Positions 1 through 8,606 of a stretch of 64,000 nucleotides of DNA are shown piece by piece. The position numbers were made by a program, and so were the translations under genes. The notes beneath the pieces were generated by a model, which was not told the origin of the DNA, did no database searches, and was given only the letters and a program-made list of their open reading frames with translations. The number at the start of each line of letters is the position of its first letter. Position 1 is the stretch's first letter. Source of the stretch: Faecalicatena faecalis (lineage in GTDB: Bacteria > Bacillota > Clostridia > Lachnospirales > Lachnospiraceae); the NCBI RefSeq assembly GCF_012524165.2, contig NZ_JABACJ020000003.1, positions 124,001 through 188,000 on the forward strand, written 5' to 3'.

Positions 1-211
1 GTCTGTTCTCTTCTTTGAATCCCTGCCTGATACTCTCCTTCTCCCAACTGGTATAAACAGAAACATCATGCACGGTCTGGACTCCTGTCGGATCATCATC
101 CAATACCACCAGCTTTTTACGATTCTTTGCTATCTCTTCCTTTAAGATCCGGTCGATCCACTCCTCATGAATGACTTTATAGGAATGTAATACATCTGCC
201 CGTATACTCAT
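1..211 (-). CDS. Four-carbon acid sugar kinase (DUF1537 family), partial, N-terminal 70 residues
   Basis: The reading frame starts at the ATG at 209-211 and runs off the left edge. A GGGGGAG ribosome binding site lies just upstream. The visible segment contains VVLDDDPTGVQTVHDV, the signature N-terminal motif of DUF1537 kinases, which phosphorylate four-carbon sugar acids such as threonate and erythronate, or 3-oxo-isoapionate. It is the last visible gene of the leftward glycoside operon, 42 bp after the M24-like gene, so the pathway probably yields a sugar acid or oxo-acid needing ATP-dependent phosphorylation. The C-terminal nucleotide-binding domain lies outside the window, so the substrate cannot be judged. 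Family is fairly certain; substrate is unknown. Confidence 0.85.
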   Translation of the reverse strand, partial: MSIRADVLHSYKVIHEEWIDRILKEEIAKNRKKLVVLDDDPTGVQTVHDVSVYTSWEKESIRQGFKEENR

Positions 212-253
212 GTATTCTCCCCCACTCTCTGTCCGTATTATTGCATAGGGTAC

Positions 254-1321
254 TTACTGTACATATAAGACATCGGGGCGTATCAAGCCCCCGATTTCTA
301 TCGTCGGCCAGTCCTCAGAACACGATGTCAGAATCTCTATTTTGCCTCCGGGTGCTGTCAATACGGTATCTTCACATTTTGCTCCTGGTATGCTCGGATT
401 CCATGCATATGCCTGCGCTTCTTCAATCACAAGCTTCGTTGTACTGTCAGCACGATATTCACGGGCTGCATACCCTGTCATCCCGCCCTGATGATGGTTT
501 TTCCATTCCCCTTCATATCCGATGCTGCTATAGGCATCACATATGCTGCTAAATACCATTCCAAGGGTGTGCCCTGCTTTTGTCGCCTCAAAGGCCACCC
601 GTTCTACTTCCAATAATTTCTTATAGTCTCCTGCGAACCCGGCCTCAAATCCCACAAGCCTGGTAGCCGACACTACCAATCCGCCTTTTCGTGCACAGAT
701 CGATGCAATAAAGCCCTTCTCTGCTTTCTTCTTTGTCGGCACATAATGTCTGACATAGCTGCTTCTGTCATCTGCTGCGATCAACAACGTAATAGGCTCT
801 ATTCCAACACTCCATAATTCTGCTGAAATCAAACCGGCGATCTCCATTTCAGACATTCCCCGTCTGACCTTTTTGCATGCTTTTTCCAGCGCTCTTGCTG
901 ACATGATTCCGAGCTTTCTAAAACGTCTGACTTCATCTGGCATGAAATGAGTACGTGCCTTTTTGAACCAGTCTTCCATTACAAAATCATCGGTCAACAC
1001 ACCGAATTGTCTTTCCAGATTCTGAACGATCTGACCATCATGCCACCACTTTGTCGGGAGTAATCTGACCGTTTCCTCTGGAATCTCCTCTGCTATCAGC
1101 CGTGGGGTTTCTATATTATTCGCCGCCAGATAGATGTCATCCTTTGTCACAAGCAGCATACCACAGGCATTTTCACCGGCAAGACCAATAAATCCTCTTC
1201 CCCCGGCAGCAAGCCAGGAGAAATTCGCCTGCCTTTTGATGACTACACCGTCCAGATCATTTTCCGTTAACATCTTTTGGATTTTCTGAACCTTTGCATT
1301 ACACTCTTCTTTTCTAGTCAT
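254..1321 (-). CDS. M24 (creatinase/aminopeptidase P-fold) protein with degraded metal site
   Basis: A protein of about 355 residues with an N-terminal creatinase-like domain and a C-terminal pita-bread domain as in Xaa-Pro peptidases. I chose the ATG at 1319-1321 because GGGAGG sits 8 nt upstream; an in-frame ATG at 1339 has no such site. The usual metal motifs are changed: the Asp-containing S-D-x-T-R region reads VVSATR, the glutamate of the E-P-G motif is replaced in AWNPSIPG, and only the histidine-rich HHQGGMTGY and the final CEDTVL resemble the canonical pattern. It is therefore unlikely to be an ordinary dinuclear-metal peptidase. Its place inside a sugar operon suggests a creatinase-like hydrolase or lyase acting on a pathway intermediate; this is inference. 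Confidence 0.75.
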   Translation of the reverse strand: MTRKEECNAKVQKIQKMLTENDLDGVVIKRQANFSWLAAGGRGFIGLAGENACGMLLVTKDDIYLAANNIETPRLIAEEIPEETVRLLPTKWWHDGQIVQNLERQFGVLTDDFVMEDWFKKARTHFMPDEVRRFRKLGIMSARALEKACKKVRRGMSEMEIAGLISAELWSVGIEPITLLIAADDRSSYVRHYVPTKKKAEKGFIASICARKGGLVVSATRLVGFEAGFAGDYKKLLEVERVAFEATKAGHTLGMVFSSICDAYSSIGYEGEWKNHHQGGMTGYAAREYRADSTTKLVIEEAQAYAWNPSIPGAKCEDTVLTAPGGKIEILTSCSEDWPTIEIGGLIRPDVLYVQ

Positions 1322-1345
1322 TCCCTCTGCCTCCCACATATAAAT

Positions 1346-2728
1346 TTATCCAACTTTTATTGATTCATCTTTAGAAACCACATAGGTCGATACAGACTTT
1401 TCTGGAACAAAGATTTCTGCAATTGTATCTTCCAGACGAACGAACACCTCATACGGATTTTCCATGCAATTTAAAATCACTAAAATAACCGTTCCATCTG
1501 GGTTCTCAAAAGCTGCTGCCTTCATCTCCTCATTGAAGGTACTTGTACCGAGTCGGACTGCTCCGCGCTTTATAAATCTGCTGAATTGTGCAGTGGCATA
1601 ATATACTGGTTGAATACTCAATTCTCCTGTCTCATGATTATAAATGATCGGTGCCTTGCAGCCCCCCATCGGCCTGTCATGATACGGCCCTCCATTTTCA
1701 TCCAGAATCAGATTCCATTCTACCGCAGCCGACATATAATGCTGAAATCCCCCGATCAGTTCCCGAGAATAGATCTCTGCATTTTCCCAAGTACTGTATG
1801 CCCCTCTGCGCGCCTCACCGCGGGCACCTCCCAGCCCTGCCTCTGTCAGAATCATCGGTTTGTCCCCATATAATTCATGCACCATATCCATTTCAGCAAA
1901 ATGATCTCCTGCATACCAATGATAAGCGATTCCCCAGACATCATCCTTGACACCAGGTACATGAAACGAATCCCTCACTCGTTCATAGAGAAATTCCTTA
2001 TTAAAATCCCATATCATAATCTTGATATTCTGATATCCTGCCCTATCCAATGCCGGACGCAGATACTGATGTACAAATTCAGCCTCTTCCCGTGCAGTAT
2101 AAACACAGCTTTCCCATACCTGAGGCATTCCTGGCTCATTCTCTACGGTGATTGCAGTGAATGTGATTCCTTCCTTTTCATATTCCTTGATATATCGAAC
2201 CATATAGTCAGCCCATATCCCATAATACTTATCTAAAAGCCGACCACCTCTGCACATATCACCATTACTTTTCATCCATGCCGGAGGACTCCACGGCGAA
2301 GCAAACAAAATCATTCCCTCCGATGTTTCGAGTGCTGCCTGAATGAATGGAATTGTATATTTTTGATCCTGTTCGATAGAAAATGTTTTTAATTCCGTAT
2401 CATTTTCTTCAATATATGTATACTGCTCCAATGAAAAATCGCAGGAATGGATATGCGTTCTGCAGAAGTTATATCCCAGACCTTCCTCTTTATCGAAAAA
2501 TGCCTTCAACACCTTCTCTTTTTTCTCGTCATCCATCCTGGCGTAATTATAAGCTGAAGCTTCCGTGAATGCGCCTCCGAATCCCAGGATTTCCTGATAA
2601 CGCCGTTCCGGGAAAATATTGATCATTTCATTTTCCACATACTTCCCTTGTTCAAATTTAATTTCTTTCTCAACTTTTTCCAATCTTTTCCCTGCACGGC
2701 TGCTAATATAGCCTTCTACTTTTCTCAT
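1346..2728 (-). CDS. GH30 family glycoside hydrolase (first paralogue)
   Basis: A 460-residue retaining glycosidase related to glucosylceramidases. The (beta/alpha)8 barrel carries the likely acid/base Glu198 in TVENEPG and the nucleophile Glu296 in LTEAGLGG, with family blocks FGGAFTEASAYN and SPWSPPAWMK. A short C-terminal beta domain follows from about residue 380. There is no signal peptide, so it acts in the cytoplasm on an imported glycoside. The start overlaps the racemase-like gene by 4 bp (ATGA), with AAAGGAGGTGA inside that gene, implying translational coupling. The paralogue at 4314-5675 aligns without gaps through the catalytic centre; by my count 45 of 60 residues are identical over 41-100. 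Probable activity is beta-glucosidase, beta-xylosidase or beta-fucosidase type; substrate is not resolved. Confidence 0.9.
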   Translation of the reverse strand: MRKVEGYISSRAGKRLEKVEKEIKFEQGKYVENEMINIFPERRYQEILGFGGAFTEASAYNYARMDDEKKEKVLKAFFDKEEGLGYNFCRTHIHSCDFSLEQYTYIEENDTELKTFSIEQDQKYTIPFIQAALETSEGMILFASPWSPPAWMKSNGDMCRGGRLLDKYYGIWADYMVRYIKEYEKEGITFTAITVENEPGMPQVWESCVYTAREEAEFVHQYLRPALDRAGYQNIKIMIWDFNKEFLYERVRDSFHVPGVKDDVWGIAYHWYAGDHFAEMDMVHELYGDKPMILTEAGLGGARGEARRGAYSTWENAEIYSRELIGGFQHYMSAAVEWNLILDENGGPYHDRPMGGCKAPIIYNHETGELSIQPVYYATAQFSRFIKRGAVRLGTSTFNEEMKAAAFENPDGTVILVILNCMENPYEVFVRLEDTIAEIFVPEKSVSTYVVSKDESIKVG

Positions 2729-3384
2729 TCACCTATCACCTCCTTTAACCAGCTTACTCCCAGACGCGGACTTGTAAGTACTGGTTTTGGTATCGTATGA
2801 AGAAGTGGTTCCATAACAATCATGCTTCCCTGTGCAAGCACGACGACATCATTCACTTTTGCAGCAGCCTGCACATCCCCCAGCACCATCTCATTGTGAA
2901 GCTTCTGGTCTCCAGTCTCCATAAGTTTTACCATAGCGCCGTCTACGAGACGTATCTCCAGTTCAATCTCTTTTCCCGCTTCCTCTGCCGCTTTCTGAAT
3001 CAACCTTGAGCTTGGACCTATCGTGGATTCTACCGTTGCTACCATAGCGATCCTCTTTCCAATCCTGACCGCCTCTTTTGCCATTGCCTCATCAATCTTC
3101 ACAATTGGTATAGAAATCAACGGCCGAATCAGATCGACTGCCTCCCCCACAGATGAACACTGATTCAGAATTGCCGCCGCACCAAGGCTTTCCGCATGTC
3201 TGCAGTACTGATACATACGTTGAACTACACCCTTGGTAATACTGCCATTCGCTACTGTTTCCTCCAGAAGACTGTCATCTATGATCTGATACACTTTCAC
3301 ATCGGGCATCAGTTCCGTGCACAGATTCTTTAAGACGGTTGATGACACCTGACTTGTCTGCAAAATTACAATTGATTTCTTCAT
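2725..3384 (-). CDS. Asp/Glu/hydantoin racemase-fold protein
   Basis: A 219-residue protein of the aspartate/glutamate/hydantoin racemase superfamily, which normally uses two cysteines on opposite sides of the active site. The first is present in ILNQCSSVGE. The second conserved position reads VLAQGSM and has no cysteine. Loss of one thiol is typical of members that became decarboxylases or isomerases instead of two-base racemases. The start at 3384 has GAGGAG upstream, and the stop overlaps the GH30 start by 4 bp. Within a sugar-acid operon it could act on a branched or oxo acid. Superfamily membership is firm; the reaction is unknown. Confidence 0.75.
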   Translation of the reverse strand: MKKSIVILQTSQVSSTVLKNLCTELMPDVKVYQIIDDSLLEETVANGSITKGVVQRMYQYCRHAESLGAAAILNQCSSVGEAVDLIRPLISIPIVKIDEAMAKEAVRIGKRIAMVATVESTIGPSSRLIQKAAEEAGKEIELEIRLVDGAMVKLMETGDQKLHNEMVLGDVQAAAKVNDVVVLAQGSMIVMEPLLHTIPKPVLTSPRLGVSWLKEVIGE

Positions 3385-3427
3385 CCTCTATTCTCCTCGT
3401 ACAAACATATCTGTAGTTTTTCGGTTC

Positions 3428-4297
3428 TTATCTCTCGTTCCTAGCAACGTATTCCAAAACCCCCTGTCTGGGTCCTTGATATGCCACACTGCAGCTTGAC
3501 ACCTGAACAGCCTTTTCCAAAGCTTTCTCAAACGGAAGTCCTCTGTCGAACCGAAAATAACAATATGCTCCATGCATGATATCTCCCGCTCCTAAAGTGT
3601 CCACCACAGTCACATGAATTGGCTGAATCGTCCCACTGCGTTCTTTTGTCTCCCAGATGGTCGGATTTCCTCCGTCTGTCACTGCTCTGCAGAGAACTCC
3701 TTTTTCTCTCATTACTTCCATAAGGTTCCTCTGATCCGGTGGAAGACAGTCTGACGAAGCAATGACTTCTGTCACCGTTTCAAGCAGCATCTCTGTCTCT
3801 TCTCCCCATCTCTCAGCATCGAATACAGAAACAATCTGTTTACTCTCAGCCTTTTCAAGTAATGACACTGTCAGCTTAGGGAACTGATTGTCCGTCAAAA
3901 TAAATGCTGCATCACGTATGATATTCTCTTCGTCTAATTCTATTTTGGCAAAAGGCGGCTGGTGTCCGCCCCAGATAGTTCGGCTTTCCGTTTTCACATT
4001 GATTAAAATTGCTGATAGGAAGGGCAGGATATCCTGCCCCTCCAGCAAATCTACCACCTCGATATCATACTCTTTTAGCTCCATCTTGATGCTCTTACCG
4101 ATACTTGAATTGCCTATGGCAGTAATGAGTACCGCCTTCCCTCCGAGAAGTGAATAGGTAATTGCTGCATTACAGGCATTTCCACCGACACAGGTCCTAT
4201 AATCCAATGTTTTTGCCTTCTTATTTTCTGCAGGAAGCCCCTCCATATAATAGAGAATATCCATCGTTGTCCTTCCGATAAAAAAACCTCTCTTCAT
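3428..4297 (-). CDS. PfkB-family carbohydrate kinase (first)
   Basis: A 289-residue ribokinase-type sugar kinase. The N-terminal substrate lid region contains CVGGNACNAA, and the C-terminal catalytic and anion-hole motif is DTLGAGDIMHGAY, matching the family pattern DTxGAGD. The aspartate is the expected catalytic base. It probably phosphorylates a ketose or a related sugar-pathway intermediate with ATP in the cytoplasm. The gene lies between the two GH30 paralogues, 16 bp after the upstream one, with a GGGGGA ribosome binding site. It differs clearly from the second PfkB kinase at 8603-9568, so the operon has two distinct phosphorylation steps of this type. The sugar specificity cannot be read from sequence. 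Confidence 0.88.
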   Translation of the reverse strand: MKRGFFIGRTTMDILYYMEGLPAENKKAKTLDYRTCVGGNACNAAITYSLLGGKAVLITAIGNSSIGKSIKMELKEYDIEVVDLLEGQDILPFLSAILINVKTESRTIWGGHQPPFAKIELDEENIIRDAAFILTDNQFPKLTVSLLEKAESKQIVSVFDAERWGEETEMLLETVTEVIASSDCLPPDQRNLMEVMREKGVLCRAVTDGGNPTIWETKERSGTIQPIHVTVVDTLGAGDIMHGAYCYFRFDRGLPFEKALEKAVQVSSCSVAYQGPRQGVLEYVARNER

Positions 4298-4313
4298 CGT
4301 TTTATTCCCCCTG

Positions 4314-5675
4314 CTATTCTTCAGTAATCACACAAGTCGTGACTGAATCGGCCGGCAGCATAAGCTTCATATACCTGCCTTCCAGCCTTACCCAAACCTC
4401 CTGAACACGGTCTGTCCGATTTAAGATTACGGACACGATCTCCCCATCCGGGTTCTGAAATGCTGCCATTTTTACCTCTTCCTTGAACACACTTGTTCCC
4501 AGACGGACTGCCCCTCTTTTGATAAAACGGCTGAAGTGTGCAATTGCATAATAAATCGGTTCCAGTATGAATGTATCCGTCTGATCATCTGCCACGATAG
4601 GGGCTTTACATCCACCCGGTCTGTCATGATATGGTCCGCCATTCTCATCTACTATCATGTTCCACGCCACAAATGCATTCATATGATGGTTGAAATTTTC
4701 AATCAGTTCATTCACCCATATTTCCAATCCGATAAAACTGCTGTGCGCCCCCTGTGCGGTCTCTCCCCTCTGACCGCCAAGTGAAATCTCAGACAGAATC
4801 AATGCCTTTTCCGGGAATGCCTCATGAACCATATCCAGTGCCGCATAATGATCCCCCGAATACCAATGATATGCCACTCCCCAGATATCCTCCCGGGCAC
4901 CGGGTACTGCAAAAGAATCACGGGCTCTGTCATAGACTCTTTCCCTGTTATGGTCCCAGACCATGATGCCGATATCATCAAATCCTGCTTTTTTTAAGGC
5001 CGGCTTTAAATACTTATGAACAAAGACGGCTTCCTCTTCTGCCGTATACTGACAACTCTCCCATGTCTGGAAAGCCATTGCCTCATTTTGGACAGAAATT
5101 CCTGAAAAATGTATTCCCTCTTTCGCATATTCCGTTACATAACGCACCATATAGTCCGCCCAGCTCTGATAGTAAGCCTCTAACAGCCTTCCTCCGTGGA
5201 TCATCTCATTGTTATCCTTCATCCAGGAAGGCGGCGTCCATGGTGATGCGAACAGTTCAAGTCCCTCTGCTGTATTTTGTGCTGCCTTGATAAATGGAAG
5301 AATATATTTCTGGTCACGGGAAATCGAAAAACTCTCCAATTTTTCATCCTGCTCCCGCACATAAGTGTAACGGTTCAATGCAAAATCACAGGAATGAATA
5401 TGAGTACGGCAGTAATTAAGTCCAAGTCCCTTTTCTTTATCAAACAATGCCTCTATGACTTTTTCTTTTCCTTTGCTGCTCATTTTTGCATAATTATAAG
5501 CAGAGGTCTCTGTAAAAGCTGCTCCAAATCCCAAAATCTCCTGGTAGCACCGTTCCGGGTAGATATTAAGCTGACGGTCTCCTCTGCCTTCTGTCTGATC
5601 GAACATAAGGCCGTCCTGCTGCCTCATCATCTCTTCTACACCTTTTACACTGGTAAATAACTTTGCTCTTTTCAC
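4314..5675 (-). CDS. GH30 family glycoside hydrolase (second paralogue)
   Basis: A 453-residue GH30 enzyme starting with GTG at 5675 behind an AGGAGAGAT site. Catalytic residues are in the same positions as in the first paralogue: acid/base Glu198 in SVQNEAM and nucleophile Glu296 in LSEISLGG. Residues after the acid/base differ (NEAMAF here, NEPGMP in the other copy). That lies beside the substrate pocket and hints at divergence in the accepted sugar or aglycone. There is no signal peptide, so action is intracellular. The gene lies 14 bp downstream of the SDR gene and 16 bp upstream of a PfkB kinase. The two GH30 genes look like an ancient duplication separated by a kinase and a racemase-fold gene. 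Confidence 0.9.
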   Translation of the reverse strand: MKRAKLFTSVKGVEEMMRQQDGLMFDQTEGRGDRQLNIYPERCYQEILGFGAAFTETSAYNYAKMSSKGKEKVIEALFDKEKGLGLNYCRTHIHSCDFALNRYTYVREQDEKLESFSISRDQKYILPFIKAAQNTAEGLELFASPWTPPSWMKDNNEMIHGGRLLEAYYQSWADYMVRYVTEYAKEGIHFSGISVQNEAMAFQTWESCQYTAEEEAVFVHKYLKPALKKAGFDDIGIMVWDHNRERVYDRARDSFAVPGAREDIWGVAYHWYSGDHYAALDMVHEAFPEKALILSEISLGGQRGETAQGAHSSFIGLEIWVNELIENFNHHMNAFVAWNMIVDENGGPYHDRPGGCKAPIVADDQTDTFILEPIYYAIAHFSRFIKRGAVRLGTSVFKEEVKMAAFQNPDGEIVSVILNRTDRVQEVWVRLEGRYMKLMLPADSVTTCVITEE

Positions 5676-5689
5676 AATCCTATCTCTCC

Positions 5690-6463
5690 TTATTTCCCCA
5701 GATATCCACCATCAACAGGAAGCGTGATTCCACTTATATAGTCTGATGCACCGGAAGCTAAGAATACGGCTGCCCCCTTTAAATCCTCTGGATTCCCCCA
5801 TCTTCCCATAGGAATTCTTCCTGTGATCTCCGTGTATAAAGCCGGATTGATCTGTTTCATATCCTCCGTGAGCTTTGTCGCCATATATCCAGGTGCAATT
5901 GCATTTACATTCACTCCACGTGATGACCATTCATTTGAAAGTGCCTTTGTAATCTGTACGACTCCCGCTTTACTGGCTGCATAAGCTGGAATCATAGCAC
6001 TTGCCACATAAGCTGTCATAGATGCAATATTGATGATTTTCCCGGACCCCTGTTCAAGCATTGTTCTTCCAGCCATCTGTGCCATGTAAAATACCGCGCT
6101 CAGATTGATATCCAGAATCTTTTCCCAACGTTCTCTAGGATAATCCTCCGCCTTACATCTGAACTGGATTCCTGCACCATTCAGTAAGATATCCAGATGT
6201 CCGCCCAATTTTCCGAGGCAGGCTTGATATGCCTGGACCAATTGATCATAATCACTAAGATCCCCCATCACTGCATGTACATGTGCTCCTCTTTCTCCAA
6301 GCCTTGCTGCCGATTCATACACACTCTTTTGAACATCCAGCAGTACAATTTCTGCTCCTGCTTCATGAAGTGCTTCCGCCATTGCGTAGCAGAGTCCTTG
6401 CGCTCCACCTGTCACGATTGCTTTTTTCCCTTCCAGCGAAAAAAATTCGATTCCTTTCTCCAT
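5690..6463 (-). CDS. SDR family oxidoreductase (gluconate 5-dehydrogenase/KduD-like)
   Basis: A 257-residue classical short-chain dehydrogenase. The NAD(P)-binding motif is TGGAQGLCYAM, where the third glycine of TGxxxGxG is replaced by cysteine. LNGAG is the structural motif, and Ser148, Tyr161 and Lys165 (YAASK) form the catalytic set. The C-terminal ISGITLPVDGGY is typical of gluconate or 2-keto-3-deoxy-acid dehydrogenases. It probably oxidises or reduces a sugar or sugar acid between the glycosidase and kinase steps. The gene starts 18 bp after the FucI-like isomerase gene ends, well inside the operon. Family is certain, substrate inferred only from context. Confidence 0.9.
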   Translation of the reverse strand: MEKGIEFFSLEGKKAIVTGGAQGLCYAMAEALHEAGAEIVLLDVQKSVYESAARLGERGAHVHAVMGDLSDYDQLVQAYQACLGKLGGHLDILLNGAGIQFRCKAEDYPRERWEKILDINLSAVFYMAQMAGRTMLEQGSGKIINIASMTAYVASAMIPAYAASKAGVVQITKALSNEWSSRGVNVNAIAPGYMATKLTEDMKQINPALYTEITGRIPMGRWGNPEDLKGAAVFLASGASDYISGITLPVDGGYLGK

Positions 6464-6481
6464 CCCATTTACTTCCTTTCA

Positions 6482-7939
6482 CTATTTGTCCAGATCTATC
6501 AGAAAACGGTCCAATTCTGTCTTTGTCGGAAATACCGGATCTGGATTCAATCCCGGAATATATTTACATGCCTCATACAATGCCATAGCAATATGTCCAT
6601 GCACACCGCTGCAATGGTGAATATATGGTCCATTGATCAGCCTTGTCTCTAATTCCACCCAATCTTTGAATTCGGCCCAGAGATAAGTCCCTTTATTGTG
6701 AGGTCCTGTCGTCCCCCGCCCCTCTGCGATCAGCAGACAATACTCTCCGGCAGTCCCATCAAAACGTGCTACCGTTATGTCGCCGCCCTTGATTCTATAT
6801 TCTCCTACCCCTGGAATTCCCGGGCCGTAGTGGTCTGCCAGCTTCGGCTCACAATCTTCTGCACGCAGATTCTCTGGAAACACCCCACAGTGCCATAGAA
6901 GTTCTGCATTGTCATTTTCAGGGTGTCTGATTGTCATATCTGCAAGAAAGGTCTCACATCTTCCTTTTGTTGCTGCCTGTACCATAAGAGAAGTCACTGC
7001 CCCATGGATATCTGTCTCGCATGCTACCGGGAAACCAGCTCCTGTCAATTCCCCCATTGCAAAACATGGCACAATCCCCATGGTCTCGCGAAACGCTGGT
7101 GAGCAGAGCAATGCTGCTGCCGACAGCCTCTCTGCTTCGGCCCAGTCGAGAATGGCGATCTGCATTGCTGCCACTTTCTTAAGTTCCTCTTCTGTCAGGG
7201 TAATCACTTGGATTCTCCGCTTAATATCTTCCACTTTTTCCTGTACTTCACTGCTCTTTTGGGCAAGAACATCATCTGTCATTCGTTTCAGATCCACAAC
7301 AGAAATGGGAATCACCTCAATCCCAAACTGATTCAGCAGTGTCTCTTCGTTATATTTCACTGTCCAAAATGCTCCCGGACGGGTTCCGATCTGTCCGATC
7401 CGCATATGGCTCATAACCTTTACAACTGCCGCCGCAGATATAAAATTATCAAATCCAACCTGGAATATCTTATCTTCTACCCGGGAACTTGGAATATATG
7501 TAAATGGAACCCCAAATTCCTTAAGCACCTTTGATGTTGCGAACAACCCACACTGGCTGTCCCTGGCACGGCTGCCATCCGGCGCAGGAGCACCATCCCG
7601 CGGCCCCCAGAGCAAGAGTGGTTTATTTACCTTTTTTGCGATTCTTGCAACAGCATCCTCTGTTCCAAAGTTCAAGTGAGGTGCAAAGACTGCATCTACC
7701 CCTTCCTTGATAAAATAATCGGCTGCTTCATCTGCCTCTACTCCTTTGCAGATGATTCCTTCCTCATTAAGGAAATCCAGATTTACGAACTCAATCTCTC
7801 TGTCTTTTAAAAACTCCTCAATCTTGTTCTTTTCTTCTATCGCATCGGGAATATAAAAATATCCGGGCCTGGAAAGATTCCTTCTTGTGTGGGCGACCCC
7901 CAGTTTTACCCTGTGTCTGTTTTTAAACTCTTCTAACAT
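6482..7939 (-). CDS. L-fucose/L-arabinose isomerase-like protein
   Basis: A 485-residue member of the FucI/AraA superfamily of Mn-dependent aldose-ketose isomerases. The N-terminal half has alternating alpha/beta segments, for example VDAVFAPHLNFGTEDA. The C-terminal half carries GELTGAGFPVACETDIHGA, where Glu, Asp and His are candidate metal and substrate ligands, and later HHCSGVHGHIAMAL. It is shorter than canonical FucI (about 590) and close to AraA in size, but belongs to the broader uncharacterised FucI-C group. AAGGAAGG lies before the ATG at 7939. Together with an RpiB-like isomerase in the same operon it gives two aldose-ketose isomerisation steps, suggesting two sugars or two pathway branches. 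Confidence 0.85.
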   Translation of the reverse strand: MLEEFKNRHRVKLGVAHTRRNLSRPGYFYIPDAIEEKNKIEEFLKDREIEFVNLDFLNEEGIICKGVEADEAADYFIKEGVDAVFAPHLNFGTEDAVARIAKKVNKPLLLWGPRDGAPAPDGSRARDSQCGLFATSKVLKEFGVPFTYIPSSRVEDKIFQVGFDNFISAAAVVKVMSHMRIGQIGTRPGAFWTVKYNEETLLNQFGIEVIPISVVDLKRMTDDVLAQKSSEVQEKVEDIKRRIQVITLTEEELKKVAAMQIAILDWAEAERLSAAALLCSPAFRETMGIVPCFAMGELTGAGFPVACETDIHGAVTSLMVQAATKGRCETFLADMTIRHPENDNAELLWHCGVFPENLRAEDCEPKLADHYGPGIPGVGEYRIKGGDITVARFDGTAGEYCLLIAEGRGTTGPHNKGTYLWAEFKDWVELETRLINGPYIHHCSGVHGHIAMALYEACKYIPGLNPDPVFPTKTELDRFLIDLDK

Positions 7940-7976
7940 CTTTTTTCCTTCCTTTATGAATGACTTTGTTTATGAA

Positions 7977-8606
7977 TTATGCTTCGACTAAACTCAATAG
8001 TGTCTCTTTTAGAGAAGATTCCGGTGCCTTTTTAAAAGTATCTAATACTCCCGGGTATGCACATGCTCTTTTCACGATTTCAAGATCCATACGCACTAAA
8101 ATTTCTTCCATTGTATAGTGACTTGTTGCGGAAAGCTCTGCCAGTTTCATCCTCGCCTTTTTTTGAAGCTCTCCCCGCACTGCCGGATATCCCTGCCCAT
8201 ATGTATCATTGAACAATTTTTCAAATATATATCTTAAATTAATATCTCCGTTCACCTTTCCATATCCTTTATTTAATGGCAGCGATATACAGTTTCCTGC
8301 ATTTACCTGGGAAAACAGAAATGCTTCGACCGGGTCATATATTAATCCGCATGCGACATTCGGATACTGGAGTACCGCGTTCATATATCCCTGACCTGTT
8401 CCACACCCGCCGACAACAAAATCAACGATTCCAAGATTCAACGCAAGCGCACTGATCAGCGCAGTTTCCATATATGTTAAATCGGGCTCTCCCTCTATAT
8501 TCTTCATTCCCAGATTCAGGATTTCATGATCAAATTCTCCTAATACCCGGATCACATCTGGATTCTGGAATTTCGTACTGCCTTCCATTACTACCGCTAT
8601 TTTCAT
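7977..8606 (-). CDS. RpiB/LacA/LacB family sugar-phosphate isomerase
   Basis: A 209-residue protein of the ribose-5-phosphate isomerase B / galactose-6-phosphate isomerase family. The active-site loop GGCGTGQGYMNAVLQYPNV and Cys-containing VACGLIYDP are visible. Usual members have 140-170 residues; the extra C-terminal helical part here is typical of a larger subgroup. Such enzymes isomerise aldose phosphates such as ribose-5-P, galactose-6-P or allose-6-P to the ketose phosphate. The start overlaps the end of the upstream PfkB gene by 4 bp (ATGA), so kinase and isomerase are probably translated in step. Followed by kinase and aldolase, the layout resembles a tagatose-6-phosphate type route. 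Confidence 0.88.
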   Translation of the reverse strand: MKIAVVMEGSTKFQNPDVIRVLGEFDHEILNLGMKNIEGEPDLTYMETALISALALNLGIVDFVVGGCGTGQGYMNAVLQYPNVACGLIYDPVEAFLFSQVNAGNCISLPLNKGYGKVNGDINLRYIFEKLFNDTYGQGYPAVRGELQKKARMKLAELSATSHYTMEEILVRMDLEIVKRACAYPGVLDTFKKAPESSLKETLLSLVEA

